From CAZLMW01 sp964560875 (GTDB lineage: Bacteria; Myxococcota_A; UBA9042), in assembly GCA_964560875.1 (NCBI GenBank), contig CAZLMW010000025.1, forward strand, positions 12,857-76,856: a stretch of 64,000 nucleotides of DNA. Reading direction: 5' to 3'. The notes under the pieces were generated by a model. It worked only from the letters and a program-made list of their open reading frames with translations. It made no database searches and was not told where the DNA came from. This document shows positions 19,501 to 27,800 of the stretch, piece after piece (the first letter of the stretch is position 1; each line of letters starts with the position of its first letter). Made by a program: the position numbers and the translations under genes.

Positions 19501-20679
19501 TGCGCGACGCCGTTCGACGACAACTGCGACGGGAGCGACAACGACATCAACGCGATCGGGTGCACGAAATTCTACGTCGACGCCGACAAAGACGGCTATG
19601 GCAAGAAGGGCAGCAACGCCGTCTGCATGTGCAAACCCATCGTGGCGAGCAACTTCACCGCGAAGAACAACAAGGACTGCAACGACGGCAACAAGAACGT
19701 GAAGCCGGGGGTCAAAGATACGTGCAAGACACCGGGCGTGGACGACAACTGCGACGGCAAGACAGACCCGGAGAACTCGACCGGCTGCAAGAAATTGTAC
19801 TACGACGGCGACGGCGACGGGTGGGGTGTCGGCGCGGCTCGGTGTTTCTGCAACTCACTCCCTCAGCTCAAGTTCACAGCGACGAAGGCCGGCGATTGCG
19901 ACGACAAGGTCAAGACGCGGCGCCCAGGCGCGCCCGAGCTCTGCAACGGAATCGACGACGACTGCGACAAAGTGGCCGACGAGGGGGCATCCAACTCGTG
20001 CAAGAAGGTGTCCGGGGCTGGCGTTATCTGCTCGGGCGGCAAGTGCAAGGTGAACACGTGCGGGTTCGGTTGGTTTGACGTCGACGGCAGCTACGCCAAC
20101 GGCTGTGAGTGCAGGGCCGATGCGTACTACCTCGCGAAGAAGGGCAACTCCTGCAAGTCGGCTGTTGCCATCGCGACGGTCCCCGACAACGGCACCGTGC
20201 GGTACGTCGGCGGCAACATCATGCTGGGCGAATCGGGCGACTGGTATCGCGTCCACGCGCAGGACCTGACCGATTCGGGCTCGTCGCGCTGCGATCGGTT
20301 CAACTTCACCGCCAAGCTGACCAGCAACCCGGGCAGCCAATTCCGGCTCGACATGTACCGCGGCACCTGCTCAGGCAGCGGGCTGCACTGCGCTGGCCAG
20401 ACAACCGCCGGCTGGACGACGCGCTTTTACGGGCTTCCCTACGGTCCCCATCACAAGACGGGCACGGTCCGCGGACTGCACCGCAAGAGCCCCAACCCGC
20501 CGCGCGCTGGTGAATGCAAGTGCACGACGTCCAACGCCAGTGGCCAGAGCGGACCTGGACTGCCGGGGCTGAATATGTGCAGCAACAACTCGGCGACGTT
20601 CTACATCCGCGTGTACCGAAAGCCGGGTGCGAAGGCGACTTGTCAGAATTACACGCTCGCCGTCAGCAACGGCAAATAG
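16534..20679 (+). CDS. giant lipoprotein with MopE-type metal-binding-like Cys/Asp repeats
   Basis: A protein of about 1381 residues. ATG 16534 or 16537 gives a signal ending in lipobox LAVAC (Cys32). A GTG at 16495 is less likely. After an EGF/Cys-rich region (about 90-270) come about 14 units of the form CDGxDNDCDGxxDEG, many followed by CDxDGDGxC. These match the MopE-type putative metal-binding repeat, seen in the copper-binding protein MopE of Methylococcus and abundant in Myxococcota. Asp/Asn runs suggest Ca2+ or other metal binding. The last 210 residues form a different, Cys-containing domain (NGCECRADAYYL...RVYRKPGAKATC). Surface location is inferred. It lies back to back with the FG-GAP gene, about 190 bp away. 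Confidence 0.88.
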   Translation: MMNRPSARPELAGSWLRTIVPIAVAAALAVACSDEPGEESTPANDTLVFNVPDAGPNFTGDDVVEADVADSNQQVDDADAAADTGPIKCDDPGGWGCPCKGNADCNSGYCVETAEGKQCSKLCVEDCPGDWQCVGVKGSTGDLTFICAAPYVTLCRPCAKDGDCEQLGAEIGVHRCIPIDGPDGSLVGSFCGYGCANGGNCPTGFSCTKLSIGGSTIEQCRPDNGTCSCSKQATAGGFATKCTTKNAFGTCGGQRTCTDKGLSACDAPVPATEVCDGKDNDCDGETDEGYIHNDFGVTKPIGKPCGAGACAGGEVVCAKDGKAAICSTGGGNVELCDGADNDCDGATDEANELDPKAAKCFDKGVCAAGGAKATCIKGSWSCDYAGVKLYEATTEVSCDGKDNDCDGSTDEDFTVGAGGKKLPVGAACGGIGICKKGIVECKDGVAGVAVCSTGAGGSNDGSKGERCNDLDDDCDGEVDEGCDDDGDGFCDVLMKMEGAPKICGQGGGDCDDNNKFVNPGATELCDNIDNDCKAGIDDGCDVDGDGHCSDKMTIVGNPSVCKKLGFDCNDKDKAIHPGAKEVCDGIDNDCNGQVDAADLKLKDVAPKCGNQKGVCAGSLRPASKCNNGKWLACDTAAYFAHHGAYENAQSEKSCDGADNNCDGKIDEGCDDDGDGHCDAAKDTKGDPKICPKGGGDCNDKDAKVHPDAVELCNGKDDDCNKLVDASDPKLAAKRPPCENQKGVCKGALKPVSLCKKGKWKACTDTEYSKHSPFHELGLSDQTCDDIDNNCNGKIDEGCDVDGDGSCGKLKKVKGTPKVCPKGGGDCNDNNKAVNPHAPEVCDKAFVDENCNGKVGEAGAKGCTSYYYDGDSDGYGSKGSTPICLCQPDAVKKLTALKSDDCNDGNFNVNPGAKETCATAGDDNCNNKAQELGAAGCKIYWYDPDFDGFGSVTHPPRCQCYPDAQTKYTATKPGDCDDGKGNIGPNKTETCATPFDDNCDGSDNDINAIGCTKFYVDADKDGYGKKGSNAVCMCKPIVASNFTAKNNKDCNDGNKNVKPGVKDTCKTPGVDDNCDGKTDPENSTGCKKLYYDGDGDGWGVGAARCFCNSLPQLKFTATKAGDCDDKVKTRRPGAPELCNGIDDDCDKVADEGASNSCKKVSGAGVICSGGKCKVNTCGFGWFDVDGSYANGCECRADAYYLAKKGNSCKSAVAIATVPDNGTVRYVGGNIMLGESGDWYRVHAQDLTDSGSSRCDRFNFTAKLTSNPGSQFRLDMYRGTCSGSGLHCAGQTTAGWTTRFYGLPYGPHHKTGTVRGLHRKSPNPPRAGECKCTTSNASGQSGPGLPGLNMCSNNSATFYIRVYRKPGAKATCQNYTLAVSNGK
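17354..19986 (+). repeat. tandem MopE-type coding repeats (about 14 units)
   Basis: Within the giant lipoprotein gene, segments encoding CDGKDNDCDG-like cores recur at irregular intervals of about 50-90 codons. Early units read as CDGKDNDCDGETDEG. Middle units add CDDDGDGHC. Late units diverge to forms such as CATPFDDNCDG and YYDGDGDGWG. The gradient from tight to loose copies suggests growth by internal duplication. Confidence 0.75.
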
Positions 20680-20743
20680 GGCCTTGATCATCGTTGCGTC
20701 CGTTCGGACTCCACGACGATGGTCTCGGTTGTTGTTTCGTTGA

Positions 20744-20793
20744 GGGGCCGACGCCAGGCCCCTGGTGCCAAAAAAGTGTCATTTTTCGGCACC
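20744..20793. terminator. two adjacent hairpins between convergent genes
   Basis: Hairpin 1 pairs GGGGCC (20744-20749) with GGCCCC (20757-20762) across a 7-base loop. Hairpin 2 pairs GGTGCC (20764-20769) with GGCACC (20788-20793), plus an A5/T5 extension around loop gtgtca with one A-C mismatch. They sit between the rightward lipoprotein gene and the leftward uridine kinase gene, where a two-way terminator is expected. No clean T-run follows either, so it could instead be a REP-like or small mobile palindrome. The remaining intergenic DNA (20680-20921) shows no gene. Confidence 0.45.
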
Positions 20794-20921
20794 TTCCCAC
20801 AGCGTGCGGCGCACTTGCGCCTTGCGTACCTCGGCCTCTCATCTCGGTCCGTGGACCAAACGATGATCGCCGCCGTAAACAGCCAGCATAGCCAGCATTC
20901 GCCGGACGCTCCCCGCGCGGT

Positions 20922-21629
20922 TCATTCTCGGCGCGATGACGCCGCGTCCACGTCATAGTCGCCGTGTCGGTGCGGGGCCTGGAGCTGCTCGCGACCGATG
21001 AGTTTGCTGCGGATCCGCTCGACGATAACGCCGATAGCGACCGCGTTGTTGCCGCCCTCGGGGATGATGAGGTCGGCCTTGGACTTGCTCGGCTCGACGA
21101 ACGCGATGTGCATCGGTCGGACGGTCTCGTAGTACTGCTGGCGGACCTCTTCGAACGTTCGGCCTCGCATCCGCATGTCGCGACGCACGCGGCGGAGGAC
21201 GCGAATATCGGGCGGGGTATCGACGAACAGGCGCACGTCCATCCGCTCGGTCAGGGCGGGGTCAGCGAAGATCAAGATACCTTCGATGAGCACGATGGGC
21301 GTTGCATCGACGGACTTGGTCGGCTCTTTGCGCAGGTGTGTGACGAAGTCGTATTCGGGCATCTCGACGCTGCCGCCGGCGATGAGCGTGTCGAGCTGTT
21401 CGATCAAGAGCCCGTTGTCGAGGCTGTCGGGGTGGTCGTAGTTGACGGCGCGTCGTTCGGCGTCGTTCAGATCGGGCCGATGGCGGTAGTATGCGTCGTG
21501 TTGGATGTGTGTGACATCGCCCGGTCGGAAGCTGCCCACGATGCGCTGGGCAACCGTGGTTTTGCCGCTGCCAGAACCGCCAGCGATGCCGATCACGAGG
21601 GGCTTGTCGAGGGCTGCGTGGTCGTTCAT
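20922..21629 (-). CDS. udk: uridine kinase
   Basis: A 235-residue phosphoribulokinase/uridine kinase family member. It phosphorylates uridine or cytidine to the monophosphate in pyrimidine salvage, in the cytoplasm. The P-loop GIAGGSGSGKTTVAQRI is at residues 13-29. HDAYYRH, YDHPDSLDN and EGILIFADPAL match conserved uridine-kinase blocks. RVRRDMRMRGRTFEEV is the lid/arginine region. The C-terminal 20 residues are a variable extension. Length is slightly above the usual 210. The ATG overlaps no other gene, and the neighbouring hydrolase is divergent, starting 46 bp away. Confidence 0.9.
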   Translation of the reverse strand: MNDHAALDKPLVIGIAGGSGSGKTTVAQRIVGSFRPGDVTHIQHDAYYRHRPDLNDAERRAVNYDHPDSLDNGLLIEQLDTLIAGGSVEMPEYDFVTHLRKEPTKSVDATPIVLIEGILIFADPALTERMDVRLFVDTPPDIRVLRRVRRDMRMRGRTFEEVRQQYYETVRPMHIAFVEPSKSKADLIIPEGGNNAVAIGVIVERIRSKLIGREQLQAPHRHGDYDVDAASSRRE

Positions 21630-21675
21630 GGGCCGATGTATAGCGCCGCGAGAAGTGTCCGGCTATACCCCGTGC

Positions 21676-22530
21676 GTGCCTCCGCTTTGCCACACCGTTC
21701 TTGCGCCGCCATCGGCGGTTGGAAGTCGTTGCGCTGCGACCCTTTGGTTGCTCCATGGGATCCTTGGATCTCGCCGAAATTGGCGGAGTTTTGGGCGCCG
21801 GCTCGCCGCGGCGGAGCGCGTCAACGTTGTTACGATCGATCTGCGCGGTCATGGTGACAACGACACCCGCCCTGCCCCGCACACGCTCGCGTCATGCGCC
21901 GATGATCTGGACGAATTGGCAGCCGCGATCGGTCCGCCAGACGTCATTTGTGGTCACTCCTTTGGCGGGAAAGTGGCGATCTGCTGGGCCGCTCGGGCTC
22001 CCGAACGCCTGCGCGAAGCTTGGATCCTCGACAGCCCGCCCGGCGCCGGTGCCACGCTGCCCGGCCAGATCACCCGGCTCATCGATGTGCTGTGGTCGAT
22101 TCAGACGCCGGTCGCCGCGCGTGCCGAGGTTGCCGACATGCTGTTAGCCGCCGGATTCCCCCGGTCGATCGCAGGCTGGATGACGACCAATCTCAAGCGC
22201 GTGCCCGCCTCCGAACTCCAAGGCGGCGGTTTGGTCTGGCGCTTTGACCTCGACGTCATCGCCGAGCTGCTCGCCGATTATTTCCGCGTCGATGCGTGGC
22301 CGATGCTCGCCGATCCGTCCTGGCGCGTTCGGCGACGGCTGCTGCGAGGCGCTCTGTCGGATCGATTCGACGCGCAAGCGGTCGCCAGGCTCGACGCACT
22401 CGACAGCGACGGGCTCGTCCACCACGCTGTCCTGGCCGACGCCGGACACTGGGTGCATGTCGACAACCCGACGGGCCTGCTCGCGTGGATGGCGACGGCG
22501 TGCAAGGAGTTGCCTGGTGACGACGCTTAG
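21676..22530 (+). CDS. alpha/beta-fold hydrolase (YbfF-like esterase)
   Basis: A 284-residue hydrolase if it starts at GTG 21676. Longer forms would run through the divergent uridine kinase start. It shows the oxyanion segment LWLLHGILGSRRNW, the nucleophile elbow ICGHSFGGKVA and a C-terminal catalytic His in ADAGHWVHVDNP. The acid is probably the Asp in ARLDALDSDGLVHH. This order and spacing fit the YbfF/BioH-type esterases, cytoplasmic enzymes acting on acyl esters or acyl-CoA. The substrate is unknown. Its 3' end overlaps the next gene by 14 bases, so the two are translationally linked. Confidence 0.82.
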   Translation: MPPLCHTVLAPPSAVGSRCAATLWLLHGILGSRRNWRSFGRRLAAAERVNVVTIDLRGHGDNDTRPAPHTLASCADDLDELAAAIGPPDVICGHSFGGKVAICWAARAPERLREAWILDSPPGAGATLPGQITRLIDVLWSIQTPVAARAEVADMLLAAGFPRSIAGWMTTNLKRVPASELQGGGLVWRFDLDVIAELLADYFRVDAWPMLADPSWRVRRRLLRGALSDRFDAQAVARLDALDSDGLVHHAVLADAGHWVHVDNPTGLLAWMATACKELPGDDA

Positions 22531-23800
22531 CCAGAGCCGCCCGCTGCGGTTGGCGACACTGTGCGTGCTCTATTTCGCGCAGGGCGTGCCCTATGGTTTC
22601 GTGGCGATCACCCTACGAGCCTTCTTCACGGCCGGCGGGATGAGCCCCGAGACGCTCGGGATGTTCATCGCCATCGCCCATGCTCCGTGGGCATTCAAGC
22701 CCGCGTGGGCGCCGATCATCGACACCCTGCGGATGCCGTCGCTCGGGCAACGCAGACCGTGGATCCTCGTCGCGCAGGTCATGATGACGCTGACAGTGGC
22801 GGCCATGCTCACCATCGACGAGCTCGCTGCCGAGATTGTGCTGCTCGGCTGGTTGGTGGCGATTCACAACACCTTCAGCGCCCTGCAAGACGTTGCCACC
22901 GACGCCATGGCGATCGAGCTCCTGCACGCCGACGAACAAGGCCGCGCGAACGGGTTCATGTACGGCTCCAAGGTCCTCGGTGCGGCCGTTGGTGGCAGCG
23001 GCCTTGCGCACATCGCGGACAGCTACAGCATGTCGATGGCGCTGGTCATGTTGACCGCCATGATGTGTGCCGCCGCTGCGTTCCCCGCCGTTGTGCGCGA
23101 GCGACCCGGCGATCGACTCTTTCCGTGGTCGCCCGGAAAAACACAGGCCGTCACGTCCGACACATCCACCCGCCTTGCGACGCTCTTCTTCGGCCTGCCC
23201 CGGGCGTTCTCGATGCGTTCGACAGTGCTCGGTGGCGCATTCGCTGTCGGCGCGTACCTCGGCGCAGGCGTGCTCTCCATCGTGGGCGCCGTGCTCTACA
23301 TCGAACGGCTCGGATGGTCCAAGACGATGCACGCCGACTGGACGACCTGGGGCATGGTCGTTGGCGTCTTCGGGTCGATTCTCGGTGGCTGGGCCGCTGA
23401 TCGCATCGGGCCGCGCCGCGTAATGGCGATCGCCACATGCTGCCTTGGTGGCTCGTGGGTCGTCTTCGGCCTGTCCCAGCAACTGTGGTCTCAGCAGTGG
23501 TTCGCCGGTGGCCTTATCGTCGTCGAAGCCGTCTTCCTGTACGCGTTGACGGCGGGCGCGTTGGCGCTCTTCATGCGCTTGTCATGGCCGGTCGTCGCCG
23601 CGACGCAGTTCACCATCTACATGGCGTTGTTCAACTTCTCGACGACGGTTGGCAGCGGATTGGGGGGATGGCTTAGCGCGCACGTTTCGTACCCGACGCT
23701 GTTCGTCACCGCGGGGCTGCTGCAGTGCGCGCTCCTGCTAGTCCTGCCGTGGATCGATGTCGACCAGACGGCGCGGGAGCTCGGGCCGCAGAGCGCTTAG
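22517..23800 (+). CDS. MFS transporter, AmpG/PAT-like
   Basis: A 427-residue, 12-helix transporter. GTG 22517 is preceded by AAGGAG (22504-22509) with seven bases of spacing, and it overlaps the upstream hydrolase gene. The first helix carries VLYFAQGVPYGF and the next loop has WAPIIDT. These are hallmarks of the PAT family, which contains AmpG (muropeptide permease) and acetyl-CoA transporter relatives. The second half begins after a charged loop near residue 200. Murein-fragment uptake is possible given the cell-wall genes elsewhere in the window, but the substrate is not proven. The last 95 bases overlap the convergent SGNH hydrolase gene. Confidence 0.82.
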   Translation: MTTLSQSRPLRLATLCVLYFAQGVPYGFVAITLRAFFTAGGMSPETLGMFIAIAHAPWAFKPAWAPIIDTLRMPSLGQRRPWILVAQVMMTLTVAAMLTIDELAAEIVLLGWLVAIHNTFSALQDVATDAMAIELLHADEQGRANGFMYGSKVLGAAVGGSGLAHIADSYSMSMALVMLTAMMCAAAAFPAVVRERPGDRLFPWSPGKTQAVTSDTSTRLATLFFGLPRAFSMRSTVLGGAFAVGAYLGAGVLSIVGAVLYIERLGWSKTMHADWTTWGMVVGVFGSILGGWAADRIGPRRVMAIATCCLGGSWVVFGLSQQLWSQQWFAGGLIVVEAVFLYALTAGALALFMRLSWPVVAATQFTIYMALFNFSTTVGSGLGGWLSAHVSYPTLFVTAGLLQCALLLVLPWIDVDQTARELGPQSA

Positions 23801-24734
23801 CTTTCTTGGCGGTGGCGATCTTGGATCCCGGCCCCTGCGTCTGAAGCCACGGCTGGCCGCTGAACAGGCGCGTTACGCGATACTTGACGCGTTCCCAGAC
23901 GATGTCGCCACCCAGGGCGGTCAGGTGGTAGCCATCGCGGGCGCGACGCGGCTCCTTGCGCTCGATCGGATCGGCGATGTGCATGGAGTCCCCGCTCGCC
24001 GAGACAGCCACACCGCACTTGCTGGCCCGCGCTCCTTCGATCTGCAGGCGGCGGACGCGAACCAAGCGCTTCTGGAGGCTCTCCCAGCGGACGTCGGCGG
24101 GCGTCAAGATGGCCACATGCGGCGCTCCGAGCGCGCACAGCGCGTTGATCAGCATGGTGACGCGTTCGCGGTACTTGTCGTGCCATCCGGACTGGTGAAA
24201 CCGAATCCACTTGTCGCGGGTCTTGCGCTCGTGCGGGTAGAGCCAGATGCCCTGCGGGTCGTTGACGCCGACATAAACGATGACGCCGGCTGTCTTGTCG
24301 CCGATGGGCAGGTCGGTGATCGCGTCAAACCAGTCGTAGTAGTCCAAGCGCGACAAGCCGCTCGCCGAACGTCCCCAACGCGTCGCCTTGAATCCGCTCC
24401 GCTCCAGGCCTGCGGAGAGGCGACGACCGAGCGCTCCTTTCACCGAAGACGAGCCGATGATGATCACTTCGTTGCGCCGTTCACGCTTTCGCAGCTCGAT
24501 CAGCCGCGCCCGTTCCGCTGCGCGTTGCGCCTTCAATCTCTGTTCTTCTTCGCTGCCGACGCGGGCGTTTGTGTCGAGCTTCTTTTCGAGCGTCGTCGCG
24601 TCGTCGACCGCCACGGGTTTGGGCGCTGGATCGGCGAAAGCGGGCGCAATGACCAGCGTGCATGCCACCGAACAGACGAGCGCTACGAGCGTCGCGTACC
24701 GTCGGATTTGTGCTGGAGATACGTAGACTTGCAT
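23706..24734 (-). CDS. exported SGNH/GDSL-like hydrolase (DUF459-like)
   Basis: A 342-residue protein starting at ATG 24734, with a GTG 12 codons upstream possible. The N-terminus has a signal peptide ending IAPAFA. A charged, probably coiled-coil segment covers about 50-90. The SGNH core follows: IIIGSSSVKGALG with the nucleophile Ser, YVGVNDP (block III) and DGYHLTALGG with the Asp-x-x-His pair. Such exported enzymes remove acyl or acetyl groups from envelope polymers. The substrate is unknown. The C-terminal 35 residues are basic and Ala/Pro-rich and are encoded in the region overlapping the transporter gene. That tail could be a by-product of the overlap. Confidence 0.75.
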   Translation of the reverse strand: MQVYVSPAQIRRYATLVALVCSVACTLVIAPAFADPAPKPVAVDDATTLEKKLDTNARVGSEEEQRLKAQRAAERARLIELRKRERRNEVIIIGSSSVKGALGRRLSAGLERSGFKATRWGRSASGLSRLDYYDWFDAITDLPIGDKTAGVIVYVGVNDPQGIWLYPHERKTRDKWIRFHQSGWHDKYRERVTMLINALCALGAPHVAILTPADVRWESLQKRLVRVRRLQIEGARASKCGVAVSASGDSMHIADPIERKEPRRARDGYHLTALGGDIVWERVKYRVTRLFSGQPWLQTQGPGSKIATAKKAKRSAARAPAPSGRHRSTAGLAGARTAAAPR

Positions 24735-24886
24735 CAATTGCGAGAAGACAGGGTTGAGTGAATATGGCACCGCGCGCTACCGCCGAGCCTAGCACATCGA
24801 CAATCGGCCATCACAAAGTCTCGATAATGCTGTTTTACTCTGCCGGTGGGGCAGGCATTCGGGGGGCTTCGTGGCATACTCCGGCG

Positions 24887-27800
24887 ATGACCGAGCAGCT
24901 CGGATCGTACGAGTTGGTGCGACGCATTGTGACCGGCGATACAGCCGATCTCTACCTTGGCCGACGCCACGGCGCGGCCGGGTTTACGCGTGAGTGCGTC
25001 GTCAAACGGCTCCACCCGCAGCTCGCCGCCGACGACGCCGCCGTCCACAGCTTCCTGTTTGAAGCGCGACTGACAGCGACGCTCCAGCATCGGAATATCG
25101 CCCAGGTGCTCGATTTGGGCCGCATTGGCGGTGCGTACTACGCCGCTCTCGAGCTGATCGATGGGCCGGACCTCGAACGTGCCCTGCCCCGCGTGGACGC
25201 CAAGGACCCGCTGCGTCCCGATCTCGCCGCCTGGATCGTCGCGCGCGCCGCCGATGGCGTCCATTTCGCTCATGAATTCCGCGACCCGCTCAGCGATGAG
25301 CCCCTCGAGCTCGTGCATGGCCACCTCAGCCCGCGTTCCATCGTCATTTCGCGGCAAGGCGACGTAAAATTGCACGGCTTTGGACGCCTCGGTTCCGGGC
25401 GCGCCCACAATCGGCCCGGGTACGCAGCTCCCGAGTTCGTCAACGGTGCGGTGGTCGATCGACGCGCTGATGTCTACGCGTTGGGCCTGCTCTTGCGCGC
25501 ATTGACAGCCCACGACTCCGATCCCGGCCTGGAAGCCATCATCGGCAAAGCCACCGCCGATGATCCCCGGGATCGCTACGAGCATGCCGGCCACCTGGCA
25601 ACCGCGCTGATGCGTTGGCTGATCATGGCCGGACAGCCCGACTGCACGGCCGCGCTTGGCCAGTGGGTGGCCGCCAACCTCGATGACCTGTGTCCCAGCT
25701 TCTCGGACACCAAGCCGGCGGGGAAGCGAGGCAAACGGCGCCGTCGCCGCGAAACGCTGGAGCTGGACGGGCGCGAAATCACCTCCGAGATCTTCGAGTC
25801 GAGCCAGCACGCCATCCCGCGCCATAACCTGCCCGACGGCAAACCTCCACGCCTGTACGGTCGCACCGCTGAGCTGGGTCGTGTCGCGGATCATCTCGAT
25901 GCCGGTGCAAGGGCGGTGGCGCTCGGAGGGGTGGCTGGCATCGGCAAGAGCCGCATCGCCCGGTCGATCGCACGCAGCCACGTTGATGCTGGCGGGTCGG
26001 CGTGGGTCGTCGACCTCAGCGACGTCGCTACCGCCGAGGCCGCCGCCGGTCGCGTCGCCAATGCCCTCGGTGTCGGGATGTCCGGCAACACGACCAAGGA
26101 CGCCGCGATCGCGCACATCGGACGCGCCCTGGCTCGAGCACCGTTGCCGCTCTTGGTCCTTGACGGCGTGGATCTGCTCGTCGATGACGCGCCCGGCGTG
26201 ATCCCGCCACTGCTGTCCGAATGCCCGCCGCTGCGGATGCTCATCACGACACGTCGTCGCGTCCAGGTGGATGGCGTCGTCAGCGTCGTCGTTCAGCCTT
26301 TGTCGATCCCATCCGAGCCCCGAAAAGCCGCTCGGTCAGACGCGGTCCGCTTCTTCGTGTCGCGGGTGCGCCGCGTGCGCAAGGATTACCGCCCAAAACG
26401 CAGCGAAGTGACTACGATCGTTGGTATTCTGCGTCGCCTCGACGGGATTCCATTGGCGATCGAGCTGGCCGCCGCCGTCATGGCTGACTGCACCGCGCGC
26501 CAGCTCCTGCAGCGCCTCGAGACGCCGTCTGAGGTGCTCGAGGTCACCGGGCGTTCCAGCCGGGCTCGCATGGGCAAGCGCGCGCGGACCTTGCGCGACG
26601 CCATCGCGCTTTCTTGGACACAGCTATCAGACTCCGAGCGCGAAAACCTCCAGCAGTTGGTTGTCTTTCGGGGCGGTTTCGACGCCGAGGCTGTCGGGGC
26701 GGTGCTCGGCGAGGGCGTCGACGCATCCGCTGTGATCGACGGCCTTGTCGCCCATTCGATGGTGCGCGAGGTCGATGAGACCCAGCGTTGGGGAGGCGAC
26801 AAGGCCCGCAACGCAGCAAGCTCTCCCCGCCGGCCGCGGTTTGTCATGTTCGAGAGCGTGCGGGCATTTGTTTACGAGCAACCTGTCGATCCCGAGGCGC
26901 GCACGCTCACGCTGCAACGGCACGGCCGATACTACGTCGAGGAAGGCGAGCGCAACGCTTCCCTGGTGACGACCCACGATGGTCCACCGGCCGTTGCGTG
27001 GCTCATGGACGACCGCGACAACCTCGCGGCGGTGCATCGACGCGCTCTCCGCGGCAAAGGGGAAGCCGAAGGTGGCGCCGAAACCGCCCTGCGTATCTGC
27101 CTGCTGCTGTCCCGCGTTATGATCCTGCGCGGCCCCAAGGCTACACTCATGGCGATGTACGACGACGCGATCGACGCCCTGAACGGTCTCAGCACCACCG
27201 ATGTCGCGCAGATGGATCAGACTTTGCTGGCGCGCTCATTGGCTCGCTACGCCGAGTACCAGGCGCTTGGCGGCAACGCTCGCGACGGCGAAAAATATGC
27301 CAAACGCGCCACGCAGATCGCCCGCGCAACCGGGGATATCGGCGCCATTGCGGCTGCGCACTATGGTCGTGGCGTGTGTTATCGGCTCAGCGGGCGAACC
27401 GAGCAGGCCATCGCCGCAACCACCCGCGCCCGATCCCTTGCGCAACGGGTCGAGGACATCGCGCTCGAGGCCGAAGCGCTCAACATCACGGGCAGCGTCT
27501 ACTACGACATGTGCGAGCGGAACGTCGCCGCGAAATGCTTCGTCGCCGCCCAGGCCGCCGCTCGGCACGTCGGACACGGCGAGCTGGTGGCGCAGCTCAC
27601 GTGCAACCTCGGTTGCGTGTGCGTGGAACGTGGCAATACCGACCGCGCGCTCGCGTACTTCCACGAGGCGCTCGGCCAGGCCCGAACCGAAGGCGACATC
27701 CGCCTCGAAGGAAGCATCCACCTGTACATGGCGGTCGCGGCGCAGGAACGCGGCGATATGGGCCTGTCGCGGATGCACTTTCAGCGCTCGATCGACCTGC

